This document shows, piece after piece, positions 26,501-41,500 of a DNA stretch of 64,000 nucleotides. Numbering within the stretch: position 1 is the stretch's first letter; each line of letters starts with the position of its first letter. Source of the stretch: Liolophura sinensis (taxonomy: Eukaryota; Mollusca; Polyplacophora; Chitonida; Chitonidae); assembly GCF_032854445.1 (NCBI RefSeq), contig NC_088300.1, positions 10,478,001 to 10,542,000 on the forward strand. The letters run 5' to 3'. The position numbers and the translations under genes were made by a program. Below the pieces are notes generated by a model, which worked only from the letters and a program-made list of their open reading frames with translations, made no database searches and had not been told where the DNA came from.

Positions 26501-29500
26501 TCATGATTTGGTGAAGTTTCAGTTTTCTCATGTCTAAGAACCAAAGAATGTAATTGTGCACATGGTGTATCATGCGTTTTGATTCGCTTGTGTCTTACGA
26601 GATATTTGTGGAGTTTTAGCAAACTGATTGGTCCCTTTACCCCAGATTGTGGCCAGTTATCAATTGAGGCGACATGTTGGCTGGCCTCTGACAAGGTTAA
26701 GCCTGGGCTTACATAACACTCAGGCTGACAACAGAGGTGACAGGTTCTGTTCAAGGCCAGACTTGGCCTGGCTGTGTTATGTTTCACTCTGCACTCCCAC
26801 ATGCCAGTCCACCTCCACAGCCTGCATGTATCACCCTGGTTAGGTCATCCTGAAACAACAGAATTCAGGTCTAAACCCTTCTCACTTCATTAAAATTCTT
26901 CCAATTTGCATTTGACAGGTGTGTGTCAAGTAATTGGGAACTTAATTGTACTGGATTGCTAAAAACTAAGTGGTTGTTAAAGTTTGCTGTGGTATGTTGA
27001 AATGCTACATAAAGCAGCTAATTTATGTTGATGGGGAAATGTGTAATCCGATGTCTGTTTTGTAGTGCTTTGTTCAAAAACATGCATGAAAAGTTTCCTT
27101 GAGTCATGCATCTATATATGTATACAAAGATGTGTTTCACCTTTGAATTGCAAATTAAGTTGAATTAAGATATTGGGGCAGGGGAAGGAAAAAAGCGTAA
27201 ATTGAGGAGAGTTATTGCCTGTAAAAGTTCAAGGTTGTCTACTTTTGTTTGCATCATGATCTTCCTGTTGTCTGAGAACATTGTGATGAATTGCATTTAG
27301 GTTTCTGTCTTCAGTCTATATATGTTGAACAAAGCCTGTTGTCAATGGCCAGAAACCTTACATTTTTTATATGGAACTGTAACTTCATTGATCAAGGTCC
27401 TGTGGCAAAGTGATGCTTTAGCTGTAATGGGTGTAATGAAACTGATATTCTCGGTTTTGTGAGGTCTAAATATAGTATGAGGTTATCCGTGATAGCGCTC
27501 ATGTATGTGCTGTGCTTGTGACATAAAGCATGTTATAAAGCAAATTTTCATCTTGTACAGGTAAACACTGAGTTTGTGAAATGTGTAATTAACCTGTATT
27601 GGTGAGTGTAATTATAAAAAAAAATTAGCAAAGTTGAAAGAGTACAACTGTAGACATACAAAGCTTGGAGAAATGTTAAAAAGAGAGGGAAAAAAGGTAT
27701 GTTGTGCATTAAAAAATATGTAGGCATTCACACATGTAGCCAATGGCGTCTTCTAGATGTCCGGTAACCATTGATCAATGAGACACTGCATGGCCAATTG
27801 AGCTATTGGCTTCTGATGGAAGTCAAATTACTCGGTACCAATGAGACCCTGGATGGTTAATTGAGCAAATGGCTTCTGTTCCATTAACCCTTTGGAAAAG
27901 AGCGTCTGTTTAAAGCCATTAACCCTGTAGCCATTGGGATGCTGGTGGGCTGATTGAGCTATTGGCTTCTCTTTGAAGTCAGATAATCCTTGACCAATAA
28001 GACATTGGCTGGCGGATTGAGCCATTGGTTTCTGTTTGAAGTCCATTGGCCCTTGGCCGGTGAGATCTTAGCTAGCTAATAGAGCTATTGACTTCTGTTT
28101 GAAATCCATTGACCCTTGACTGGTGAGATCCTAGCTGGCTAATTGAACTAATGGCTCCTGTTGGTAATCCATTAACCCTTGGGAAAAGAGCGTCTTTTGG
28201 AAGTCATTAACCCTGTAGCCATTGAGATTCTGGCTGACTAAGTGAGCTATTGGCTTCTGTTTGAAGTCCGTTGACCCTTGTCTGGTGAGATCCTAGCTGG
28301 CTAATTGAGCTAATGGCTCCTGTTGGTAATCCATTAACCCTTGGGAAAAGAGCGTCTTTGGGAAGTCATTAACCCTGTAGCCATTGAGATTTTGGCTGAC
28401 TAAGTGAGCTATTGGCTTCTGTTTGAAGTCCGTTGACCCTTGGCTGGTGAGATCCTAGCTGGCTGATTGAGCTAATGGATTGTGTTGGATGTTTATTAAA
28501 CCTTTGACCAATGAGACCCTGTCTGGCTGATTGAACTAAGGGCTTTTATTAGAAGTCCATTAACCCTGTGACCATGTATGCTGCAGCTGCAAATCCAGTC
28601 AACGTTGGTTTAAGGCATTAAGTCAGGAGGTTTGTCTTTTACTTGAAGTGCAGTGATTTCCCTCACACTATGGATCCCTGAATTCTTACACCTTAGCACT
28701 ATAATATAAATGGACGATTTTTTAGTATGGCATAAATCACAGTAAAAAAAAAACGTATTACATTAAATGTGTAGTTTGTGTACATGTGTGAATCTACAAA
28801 TTCACATAATACAAACTATTCTTTGTATAAAAAGAAGAAATAGTAAAATTTTCAGATGTGATTATACAGCTGTTGAGATGGAAGGTTATGACAAAAGTTC
28901 ATCATTTGAGAGAGATGACATTTCTTTCCCTTCAGGCATCAGGACTTGTATTAGGTGGTTGTACTTTGGTACTATCCTTGTTGCTATGTATGTAACAGGA
29001 CAGGTCATCTGTTTAGGACAGTCAGCTGGGAAAATTTATTTTTGCATGTCTCAGTGGATCAGCGGGTCAGCAATCTCACCACAGCTGATTAGCCCCAAGC
29101 CAGTAAGTTCTCGGGCTCAAAACCAGCTTGTTCTGCTGCGGGTATGAATCAGTAGGAGTGTCAGTGACCTTGGTTTGCATCATGCACTGTTGTATCCTCA
29201 ACTTATGAAACTTGACCACAATTGTATGAGGTAAACATTTGTTGGTAAGGTGCTAAATACAAGTGAAATAAATAAGTAGAAGTACATGTAAGTAAATAAT
29301 ATTGCAATTTCAAATATGCAGATGTCTGAATAAGTAATATTTATTTATTTGATTGGTGTTTTACGCCGTAATCTAGAATATTTCACTTATACGACGGCAG
29401 CCAGCATGATGGTGGGATGAAACCGGGCAGAGCCCAGGGGAAACCCACGACCATCCACAGGTTGTGGGCAGACCTTCCCACGTACGGCCAGAGAGGAAGT

Positions 29501-32500
29501 CAACGTGAGCTGGACTTGAAGTCACAGCTACCGCATTGGTGAGAAACTCCTAGGTCATTACGCTCTTAATAAATAATAGTGTCAGGAAGTATGCCTTTGA
29601 TGTTATAAAATCCCATGTCTTGGTGTATGCAAAGGCCTTTGTTACATGTAGTAAAAAATACATATCCTACATTACCAATGAAGCAGTGATCTGCTTACTG
29701 CAGGTACACTCACCAGTTTGTATGTATGTATGTCATTCTGTTCTTGTACTGTTGTGAAAAGAATAAGACTTTCCATGTATTATTAATTAGACCCTGTTAG
29801 TGGGTGTAGGTAAAGTTCTGGGATATTGCATGTGTGCAGATGTGTTCACAAATTCCTTTAGAAGGCCGAATGGTTTTGTTTGTTCTCAAAAAGTGCTTAG
29901 ATTGTACACTGTGTATACATTTGTGGACGTAAATGATGAAAGTTTTTAAAGTGCATATCGTTAAAGTCTTCTGTATAGGAAAAGGCTGAAGGTTTGACAG
30001 GTGGTGAGTGAGACATGAAAAGAGCAGGGACAACAGAAAGATAAAACTGGTGTGTGTGGGGGTGGAGAACACTCTCCTTTGTGTGTAGCTATATGTTTGC
30101 TCAAGTTCTAGATATGTCACAATCCCTCCAGTGCTTGAGCTAGGAACACTAAGTTATATGTATTCTTGGGGATGTCTTTTGATGTGTATGTACAGAAATA
30201 TAAATTAAAGCCGTACCCTAAATGACCTAAAATTTAACCCACAAATGTGCATTTTTACAGGCTAATAAATGTCACAAAATGCTGGTGCTGAAACTTATAA
30301 TTTTCCAGAATATCACCTTTCTAAATTCAATATAACTCTCAAGCTAGTCACGGACGAAATGTGTAGTCATTCAGGGTAATTGTCATCTACTGGTGTATTA
30401 TTTGAAAATTGATAAATTTTTTATTGGATGGTCTCATGGCCATTCATTGATATGAATATTTGATATGATCTTTAGTTCAGGGAAAGCTGTTCATGTGTTA
30501 TACGTTATATATTAATGTCATATGTTACATGTGTGCAGGGATTTAGCCAGGGTGTTAGGTGAGGCTGGGGTCGAGGGGCCGGAGATGCAGTCTAGATGCA
30601 TTCAGAGGTCTATAGTGGACAGAATTTAGTCAAACCACTGTTCTTCATGTTGTCATCATTTTTGTTATTTCCTCTGAAACTTTTACAGGTTCATGTGACT
30701 AGGGTTCCTTTATTACAGATATATGTAGTATGAAAGTTGTCTTTGCACAATAGGCGAATGTCTTTAAAGCCTTCTTGGCCTCTGCATCAGTGGCTTAGTA
30801 CATGAATTTTTTAGCATGATCACGGAGCCTAATAGTTAGATTGATGGTTTAAATTAAAAGGAATTACACTAAACAAATATGGTCGCTTTAAGTTGGACGT
30901 GATTTTTGGTCACACTGACCACTGCCAATGATACTTATGTGGAATTTATACAGGGGGCCGACATCAACAAAACTGAAAGTAAACCAGACTTGAAATTTCT
31001 CCTGCCCTCAGTCCACTCGCCCACTCTGACTGCATACTTTCAATTTCAGTGTGGTAAGCCTGACAGTAACTTAGCCACACGAACGTTTTCATTCAGCCTG
31101 CAGAAAACGTTTTTATTTCGGTAACACCTTTTTTTTTCATCACTGTGGCCCGTTACCTACACTGACTCGGCGGTCCACTTCCAACATCTCCGATGAAGTC
31201 ATCGCTGTCAATGTCAGCACCAGTATGTGCCTGGAGTTCAACATCAAGCTCCAAATCAGAATCCTCTTCGGCGTCTGAGTATACACTAGCACGAGTTGAA
31301 GCTTTGTTGAAGAAAGACATTATCTTGCTAGTTTTATCAGAGCCACGTTTTGACATCTTCCAATTTCAACGCTTATATACTTAGGCCGACTCCAAGTGGT
31401 TCGATGTTTCCTATACGTACCGCGTGCATGGATCGAGTCTTGAATGTGCTAATGATGGGAAATTCCAAAAGTATTAAATATTTCGGTAGATTTAAAATAT
31501 ATTTTAATATGCCAAAAGTTTACGGAAATAATCTTTTATCCAGGGAATGAGATTTAAGACAATTTCTCCGCACTTTGTACTTTAGCGAAGGGAGACAACT
31601 CCTTGTCCGGTTAATACCGGCTCTGGTTGGATAACCTGGTCACGTTGATCGAAGGGTGGATTTTAAAACATTTCGGCTCTGTATGCTTTCTTAAACTATG
31701 GTAGTGTTCAGCTAAGTGATTTTAAAATTTCGCCTGACAGGGAAAAAAGACAGAATAACAAGGTGTGGACATTTCATGTTTTACTGATTTGTAGACCATC
31801 TCAACATATACCTATTTAGCTGGAAAATAATTTGGCTCCCATCTCAAATCCACTCTGCCCATCTCTTTATCGCACGCCTTGTTTGCCTTTCGCACGGACG
31901 GGAGACATATGGCTGGCTAAATCCTTGCATGTGTGTATGTTATCTGACAAGTAAAACTCCTGGATTTCATTGAGCATTGATAGTTGGTACAGTGTCTGTA
32001 AATTAAACTATACAAACCCCTAGCCCCAACCAGCTGTACAATGTGTACATGTAGCCATGAAGATAGTGCTGGACTTTAGATGAGGAGTTCAGAGTTCAAA
32101 TCCAGTTTTGACCTATAAAGTAAGCCCTTTGCTCATTATACAGGTGACAGTTGAAGGAGACTCAGCTCACACACACGTCACATACACACCTCATATAAGG
32201 TAGCTTTAGGTATGGTTGTCATGTTAATTGATCATAACAAAAGTCTGTCTCTGAAAGTAACTTAAGACTTTTACTAACTCACAACAAGTGTACATGTGTC
32301 GTCACGACTGTAGTTTGTTTCAAACATAAAGGTTGCATCTTACACCGTATAATACCATTATATAACAGTGGGTAAACAATGTAGGCTTCTGTACTACTGT
32401 AAACAAGGAGTTGTCAGAAGTAATGTTAGATGTGATCAGTTACAATGTGATGTACTAAATTAAAGCTGATATGATGTTGCCCAACTCATGCCAATTTACA

Positions 32501-35500
32501 AAAAACAAAAGGCAATAAAGCTGACTGCCATCATCAACACCAATCAAAAAAAAAAAAAATGATAATGTCATCTATGTTGTAATGAAATAATTTTGCTACA
32601 CTTCACTAGCTAGGAGACTTTAATTGTTGACTTTAATTAAATGACATAAATTCAGATTAATAGTACAAACCATGCAGTGGAAATAAAAGCCTACACATTT
32701 GTGTAAAGTTGATATTTTGGTCATCAAAGGCTGTAAGGTAAGTTACTGATCATATCCCGTGGTACATGGACACAGGTGAGAGTCTTTGTGTTAACTTGTG
32801 TTTATGGGTACAACTTGCCACAATTGCTGCTCTTTTGTTTCATTCACAATGATGGATGAATCAGATATTGGTATGAAAACTTCTGCTACTTGAAGTGAAC
32901 TGACATGTAGTCGTAGTAATTTAATCACATTTCTTGGGCTTGCGCAATAATATTTTATCCCACCTAATAAAACAGTGACGACTGACGAGGGTGTAGATAA
33001 GTGGATCAGGTTTAGTATCGCTGGCTTAGATTTGTAAGTGAAGCCAGAGATTACCTCCCCTAAATCATGACGTGACACAACGACAGCTGTCATGTGACTT
33101 CAGCAGAGCCTTGACACTAGTCCAACTGTTTTTCCAAGCTCATAAAAATGAATCTGAAACTTCAGTGGTTACTGGATGAATGTGTTGGTGATTGATTCAG
33201 AGAGCAACGATGCGGGTGATAGAGTGAAATGTATCGGGTCATGTGGATAAAGTTGTGGTTTACATTTCACTGGTTAATTGCATTTTGATGAATGTTAAAT
33301 TAAAGGGAACAGGAAAGAATGGGGATGAAATGCTTTAATACAACCTTTAACCAGACTGACACTTTAATACATGTAGCTTGGTTCTGCTGAAGGGTGATTT
33401 TATGGCATCCAGCCACTTTGAGAGAATGCATACTATCACAGCGTGTTCACTGGCTTAGTCAAACTCACGGATATCAGCCACAATTAAAAAAAAAAGATTT
33501 GTTAACTTCAATTTTGAAAAGGGCAGTACAAATAGATACAAACTGGTAAATGTACAGGTACATTTATTATAATACACGTATTTGCTCTTTTAAGTTTGAT
33601 ATGGCAATTTTGCATTCTTGCCATTGAGGTAGCTCTGAAAGAGAAAAGTAATGTATAATTTAAAAGGCATTTAATGGAAAGCATAATTTTGGTGGTTTCT
33701 CTTTCCCTCTACAATTAGTTGATCGTCATGTTGAAGAAATAATGTCATGATGTGTTGTGAAACTTGCAAGTCATAGATTTCAGAGGCCGCAAACCTGATT
33801 GAGTGAAGAGAGAAATGAATTGCCCCAATCTATCCACATACAGCACCTGGTAATGAGTCTGCATGATAAGGTGTAGGACGCACAACGCATTTTGACTTTG
33901 TTTGTGATGGCAGGGGAGTACATATACTATTTTGAATTTCTTACTTGATTTGTGAGATTTACCTGCTCCCTGTATAGTCCACTGTATATCCACATATGTG
34001 TACCAGTACATGTAAGCCCAAGCTATGACTCATACGTTGTATAGGTGAATGATGAAATATAGCTTGAGATGCACAGTCAACATCTTCAGGTTTCAAGTCA
34101 TTACATTATTATGTTTGTGATGTACACATACGTTTTCTGTGGCACGTGTCACAAACTGTACGTGACGTGAAGTAGTCCAGTCATTACCCTATTATGTTTG
34201 TGATGTACACATGCATGTTCTCTGGCACGTGTCACAAACTGTACTTTATGTTGATCGCAAACATGATAGAAATTGCAGCCTTGCTAAGTAGTGCCTATTA
34301 CCATAACATAATATGTAAGGAAATCTTCGTACTGAATTGACAGGGAATATAGGAAAGTAGTGTTGTTTATATGTGTAGGTTATGGTACATTTTCATGCAC
34401 ATGCTCATATTTTGTTAAGGTATTAATAAAAGCATGTTGATCTAGAATATTGTTTTTATTATATCACATGCAGTATGTGCCCAATGTGAATCTATCCAAA
34501 TTCAATAGTTTCTAACAGGAGGATAATTCAGTCAATATCAGTGTCGTAAATTGCATACTTGGGGTGAATGTTGTTTGAAACTTCATTTTTTGTTATGCTT
34601 ACATACAGGCATTAACAGAAGTTAGGTGCGCAGTACATATACATTTACGAAACGACTGTTTCAGTTGTCGGAATACTGGAGACTGTCACATTAGCTTAAA
34701 GTTTAGACAAGCGAACAAAGACAGCATTTGTTGTCATAAATTATGGGATTTTTTGATCCTGGTATCAAATAATCTTTCACCGGCCCGGATAGCACAGTTG
34801 GTAGAGCATCCGCTTGGGGACCGGTAGATCCAGGATCAATCCTTGATCAAGTCACAGCTAAGACTTTAAAAGAGGAAGTTGTAACTTCCTCGCTTGGCGT
34901 TCAGCATGAAGGGGATAGTGCCACGACTGGTTGACCCGTATCAGTATAATGGCTCGGGCGGGGCGGCTTGCTTGCCTTCGGTAAGTCGTCTCAGTGAAGC
35001 AGCACTAAATAAAACAGCGGTGGAAATCCGTCCTGCAACAAGGAGGCACATTACACGTACATGCACCCTAATGATTCCTTCGTCGTCATATGACTGAAAA
35101 ATTGTTGAGTACGACGTTAAACCCCAAGCACTCACTCACTCACTCAAATAATCTTTCAAGTCCAGCTCATCCTGGCCTCCTCTCCAGCTGTACTTGGGAA
35201 GGTCTGCTAGCAGCAGTCGGATGGTCGTGGGTTTCCCCCAGGCTCTGCCCAGTTTCCTCCCACCATAATGTTCACCGCCGACATATAAGTCAAATGTTCT
35301 TGAGTATGGCGTAAAATGCCAATCAAATAAATAAAGACGCAAATAAATAAATCAAATAATCTTGAATTTTAATTATCTGCACACAAGAAACATTTGTTTA
35401 CGAAGATCCATGCAGCAAAACACTGTCACATGATAAGTTCAAGGTCAAGTGACCACATATCGATCAGTAGCTGCCATATTGTCTATAATCATGTGACCTT

Positions 35501-38500
35501 TCCATCAGTGCTGATTGTATGGTTTTATTTAGACGACAGCAATCTCCTAAAATCCAGATCACCCACCCAAAATCTGTGCGAAATCTTTGTCCTGATATGT
35601 CCTTATATGTCTCATATAAAGTTTAAATGTTACAACAGTTACCATAAATAAAGGTGTAATAATTCTGTACAGACATTTTATCTTGTGAAATCTGTTTTTT
35701 ATGGGGGCTTAAATTGCCTATTAACTCGCCCATTGTACATTTTATGTGTAATGTGTTTAGATTTGGTGAAGTCTTCCTTGTAAAAGACCAATGCCTTTCT
35801 TTGCTTGTTTGATTGAGTTAGCGGATTTGTGTACAATCAGCTGGTACAAGAGGGCATACTGTACACAGTTACAGACTTGAAGGCCATACATAGAACAGAT
35901 CAATATGTAATCAATGTTTCACTAGGTCAATGTGCTGTGATGTGTTCTAGGAGCTGAGGACTCTCACTGTCTGACTAGGCATGGACTAAGCATCTCTGCG
36001 TACCACCAAGACTGAGTACAGCATGGGCATCTAACCCGTCACTCTCACAAACAACAGTTTATACACACATACTGTACATGTCATTTCATTGCACATTAGA
36101 CATTAAGAACAGCTTTGGTTTGATTCACTGAGACAATTTTGTCAATCAACTGCACCAAATATTAACATGCCTCCTGTATATTTTGCTAAATTTCCCTGTG
36201 TTGATGTGGTTAAAATATTGCCATTGTGGCAAGACACTGAACTTTGCTGCATAATCTGTATATACCAGTACTTTGCTTTCCAGAAAGCAAACCATTTTGA
36301 TGTGTTTATCTTTTAGTCTACATGTTCCTTCCATGGAAATGCCAGTTTTTCCATGTGATCACTGCTTATACATGTGTATCAGTTGTTCTTCAGCTTTCAA
36401 AACAGGCTACTTTTAGTTGCATAACTACTACTTAGCAAGATTTTATGTAGTTATGATGTACCCTGTTCATGTGAGTTGAATTGTGCAGTGTTTTGGGCAT
36501 TGATAGAATACCTTACTCATACCTATCTAGTACTGCCAGGTTGTAAATACAACAACATTGCTTGGCATCTATAGTAGGTCAGCCCAGCACAGAAGTGGAA
36601 TAGGTTGTTTTTATGTAGCCAGAAACTAGAGCAGGGGTATAATTGGCGACCCAGTAGGGCAGCCCTCTTACTACTGACCTAGTTTTCACAGCCATAAAAC
36701 CTGACAATCTCAAACAGTTCTGTATTTCCATTGTCCTGTATTTACAAGTATATGTTACTATGTGGATGTACTATTTTGCAGTTCCACACTGGGCTCTATT
36801 GTTAGATGTGTGTGAAAGGCCTAGGCTGCACTCTATCTAAACAGGGCTATTCTGTAGGGTCTCCTTGCCCTGAAGAAAACCCCACTCTCTGGCTGGGTAA
36901 CCTTTTGACTTGTTTGTAAATACTGAGTTATTGGATCCTTTAAAGGCACCCCTTAGGTCCCCCTAGCTATTGAAGTGTCAACTTATCTGTGCATAAACAG
37001 TTATGGCGGAGTTGATTACCTGTCGTTAGATGGGCCGGCCTTAGCTTGCAGTTTCAAATGGTACATTAAGGTGGCTTTTAGCAGATATATTGAACTGCAT
37101 ATTAAGAAATAAAAGCCAAATGTTTCATGTATCCTACAATCCCCTTAAGTACGTGTTTCCTCTAGTTTTACTTGGCCATATAGTCTATGCAGTAATATTG
37201 TAATATTAAAATATATGTAATATTCTTAAACTTGGTCATGGCTGAATGGTAAAAAAACACACAAGGTACACACGAGTTCAATCCCACCCTGGTATAGGAA
37301 CTTAATTTGTACATTCCCATGCTTTCACTGTTTGTGGGGGCTTTGATGACAATAAGTGATTGACAATGTTCGTATGTTCATTAGGGCAATCTAACGTTCT
37401 TTGTCACCCCTTGTCTTCCACCAATATGGCGTGCATATATTTCTGCGTCACATGTGGTGAAGTTTTTTAGTGACTTGCCAAAGGTCAGTGGTTTATCCTG
37501 AGCATCTAGGTTTAAAACTGACTGCCATCAATTCATCTATGTGAAAAATTCTTGAGTGTGTCAAATATACCATAATTCCTCAACCGTTTTGCACATGAAA
37601 GAGCAAATTTCATTGCAATATATGCACATTTATGATTTAATTTTGGAGACAAAAGTACATTATTTGGATTGGCCAATTTCAGGACTTCACAGAAAATATA
37701 AGTTTGTCAGTCTGCACAGAAAAATCTTTCAGATACGCTTGAATAAACACCTTGTAAACATACGAAAATGTTGAAGAATTACAATATTAAACTTTCCCAT
37801 GATTTCATTAAAAGGTGTCATTACAATGCATTTAGACAGATGATGTGTTTTTCTGGGTGGTTTTTGTTTTTCTTGTTGTTTTTTACTGTATCAGTTTCAT
37901 CATCAGTTAGTTTGGATGTAATAATGAGATTAGTTAAATGATAACATTTTCAAACTAGAGTGTAAATTGAGCATTATGTAAAAAAAAAAAATCACACATA
38001 AAAGAAAAAAAAAGTTAGGAATCCAAATTATCCAATGCTGACTTTCCTATTAAAGTTCCTTTCAAATTTAAAAACTACCAATTTTGTGAAATGGAATTAA
38101 CACGAGTGAACAATTACATGATAAGTCATCGAGTAGGATAATGAGAAAGTAGGGGTCAGAAATAAAGGTAGACCGTTTTCCATGTGAAATAAATCATGAT
38201 GGAGCGGTATTGTTTACTTGACAGCATCCCCTGCGTGTCAGTGATATATGTGGAGATGTGTTGTTTTTCATCCCCTTGAGGGGTTCTGGATCATTTCCAC
38301 AAGGCTATTGTAAAGCGTGTCAGTTCAGGTCTGCACTCATTAAGGATGTTGAAAGTTAAAGCATCTTATTTACATGTACACAAAAGTGTTGGGGTGAAGT
38401 ATCTTTGATACATGTGTTTATGAGAGTTTTGTCTGTGTGATTGTATGAAGAACTTGTAAATGTTTTTGCTATTACCTTTGTATATCTACAATCAGAATTA

Positions 38501-41500
38501 GTTTTTTTGTAAGTGCCAGTACATGGAATATATTGATGAAGTCTAATTGAAGTTAATTCTTGAGGACCAACTGTACTTTTCATTTATGTATATTTGTCAC
38601 ATTTAAATACATCTTTGTTAGAGGAGATCAGGCATGTAATTTGAATGTTGAGTTGATGATCTTGATGGATGATTGATGTTGATTATATGACATTGTGAGG
38701 AGATTGTAGTGATATGAACAATATTTTATTATAGGTATGCCCATTTAATGGGCAGAGAGAGGGGGGAAAAAGGCTGAAGAGATATTCCATAGCGATCTTG
38801 CATAGATTTACATGTTCTATGGTATAGAACTGAATTCTGATTGCTACTTTGTAGCTTGACCTGGATTCGTCGATCGAGGACCAGGGCCCGTTTGACCTCA
38901 TTATCCATAAGTTGACTGATGTCCTGGCTAAGGTTGGGGAAGGCTACGATACTGCCAAACAACGCATGCAGCGCTTCCAGGTACGCACCATCTGTCTCCT
39001 CTTGATGTAAACATGTGATCTGCTGAACATTTATGTACGTGTAAACAACACAATGTGATGTTACAATGTGATGTACCTGGGTAGGTTTGTTGCAGATTAG
39101 ACAGGAGGACAGATTTAGTGGATAGAAAATTCAGGAGTGATCAAGGACTTTAGCAGTATTGTAAATTCCCATTGGAGAAGATAGCTGCATAAAGATGCAT
39201 TAATTCATGTATGTGCATAAAATGTTCGATATGAGGTAATTGAAAACAGATGTACGTGGCAGTTTTGCAGTGAATTCTGATGTTTCCTCAGAGTGTGATA
39301 CCGGGGTAAGGTAGTTAAAATGAAGTATTTCGTAAGCTTTATGGTTATGGCATGAGTTTGATCTGTTTGAAGATTATACCCTGCAAGTAGTGGTCATCTG
39401 TCTATTCTGGGCTTACCAGTATCATTACAAATGTATTTAATTGTGGTAATTTCAGGATTTCACAGAAAAACACCCTGAGTGTATAATAGTGGACCCTTTG
39501 GACAGTATTTACAAACTTCTGGACAGATATGAGCAGTACAAAGTTGTCCAGCAGTGTGATTTATTAGGTAAGTGTAAGGTTCATCATTTTTGCATCATGT
39601 ACCAGTCAGGGGAATATCAGTTGAAGCAGGTAAAATTATTTACCACAACAAAAATGAACTTAAAGGGAGATAGGCAAGTGTAGGCTATGCCTAGCCGGAG
39701 CTGAATTTTAGGTATGGCAGATTTATTCAAGCATGACCAAAGCTGCAAGGTTTAACCTGGGAAGCCCTGTCCCCATTGTCAACCAATCAGCATTGATTCT
39801 GAATCCCTTTAAAGAGTTACATCAGTGTCAGTGATAGTCTGAATGACTTTCCTAATTTATAGAAAAAATTGTATTAAAAACGCTGTGGTAAGTTTTAGAG
39901 CGTAGTACAGACACAAAGGTTTTCTGTTGTGTCCAATTTCGCCTGGTGTGACCTTGAGCGGGATCATGGTGATATCACCCATCACTGACCTAAAGCTACA
40001 GATGATGTCATGCTTTCAAAACCTCATCATTCCGGTATAACTGCCTTAATCAATGCCATGTCTGCCTGATTCATTGTCACAGAATGAATTTTATCATGTC
40101 ATATCAGGCAAACTTCATGAAAACTGCAAATAAGTTTGTTTTTCTGGAATCTTCACTTGTAAGGATTTAATACTGTTTAACATCTCGGCATGATTTCTCT
40201 TGTGACTGCAGTAGCACTTTAATGGATCCAAATCTGGACATTAAAGGCTACCAAAATATGTATAGTAGCATCGTGAAAAGTTCAGCTGGATTTGTTAATG
40301 TTTACAAATTTTATACCAAATTTCTCTCTGCAGGTTCCCATGTGTTCACACCCTCTTTTGTTGAGCTTACCACCACTGATGTTGAGACAAACAAGAGAAA
40401 GTTAAAAGAAGCCAACATACAGTATCCCATAGGTATACGCTTTATCCATTTGTATTTAAGATGATCATTAAGAATTACATGCACACCTGTTTACATGTAC
40501 ATGCAAGTACCTGTAGGCTGTTTCCAGTTCGGTGTAGTTGTTGTTTTTGACACCTTTAGCCAGTCATTAGTTGGGTTGTTGGTTCAGCAGTTCACAGTGT
40601 TGGTGTGTTTAGGCATACATGTGCTTTGTGAAGTTTAATTTCTGGTGGGGGCTGATTTCCGTTGAGACCTTCTTTACTGAAGACATTGTGCTGTTTCAGA
40701 CAAGAATATGGTTTAGGTTGTTTGTTGTGTAGCCATAAGGTTTTTGACATTATTCCACCTGACATTCCTGGGTGCACTGGATCATGTGTGAAGAAGGCAG
40801 CTAGTATGACAAGATACATGACAACACCTTTGTATACACATTAATAAGCTTGTCAGATTCCTGATCTATTTATATTTAGGATGCCTTTCAACTATAATTT
40901 ATTTCCTGTCTCAAAGTAATTTACCCTGTTCATTTGCCCCCCAAAAAAACAAAAACCCTATCTTTTTTTGTTTCTGATGTAGGTTTTTACTTGTATACAT
41001 GTCAGTTTTTGATTTAATGAGAGAAAAACTTCATCATTTTGTCATTAACATCAGCTAATTATTGTGATATGTTCAGTATACTTCTGGGAGTTGATTTATT
41101 AAACACATTCTTTGATATTGCGGCATTCTAGTCGAGTTTTTTTATCTTAATCTTTTTGACTGAGTGTACTGAGTAGTCTGTTAACCAGGATATGGCTTAC
41201 CTTTCCTAATGCATAGGGAAGTTACCTCTGATAATGCAGGTTTTATGTCATTTCATCCTGTGGTTGTATTCGTAAAATTTGACTTTGCCTGGTTTCCTCA
41301 CACCATAATGCTGGCTGTTGTTGTATAAGTGAAATATTCCGGAGTATGGTGTGAACCACCAATCAAATAATTCAGTAAATAGAATTTAATTTTTGGAGAC
41401 TGTGATTTTGTTTGTGTTTTTTTCATATTGAAGTTTAGGTTACATGTGATACATAAATAAAGAGGAGTCAAAAAATTAATAAATATAACCTCAGATGTTT

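Larger units (their letters stand above)
25808..38854 (+). other. ITPK1 intron 2 (13.0 kb)
   Basis: It begins GTAAGA and ends TACTTTGTAG. It holds the 63-bp array, three SINEs, the hAT-like fragment, the 65-bp duplication and copy 1 of the unnamed repeat. The rest is AT-rich without recognisable features. Confidence 0.85.

Noticed and set aside
28767-29147. + strand frame of 126 codons in intron 2
   Set aside because: Its last third reads through a tRNA-like SINE head (B-box-like GGGCTCAAAACCAGC), so the frame is a mosaic of non-coding sequence.
34780-34860. Possible tRNA gene (GATAGCACAGTTGGTAGAGC)
   Set aside because: It is the head of a SINE with a (CACT)n tail and target-site duplication, not a free tRNA gene.
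37225-37300. Possible tRNA gene (GGTCATGGCTGAATGGTA and CGAGTTCAATCCCACC)
   Set aside because: A- and B-box-like blocks are present but no cloverleaf with paired acceptor arms could be drawn; more likely an old tRNA-derived SINE head.
38683-38962. - strand frames over exon 3
   Set aside because: They are shadows of the conserved ITPK1 exon on the opposite strand.
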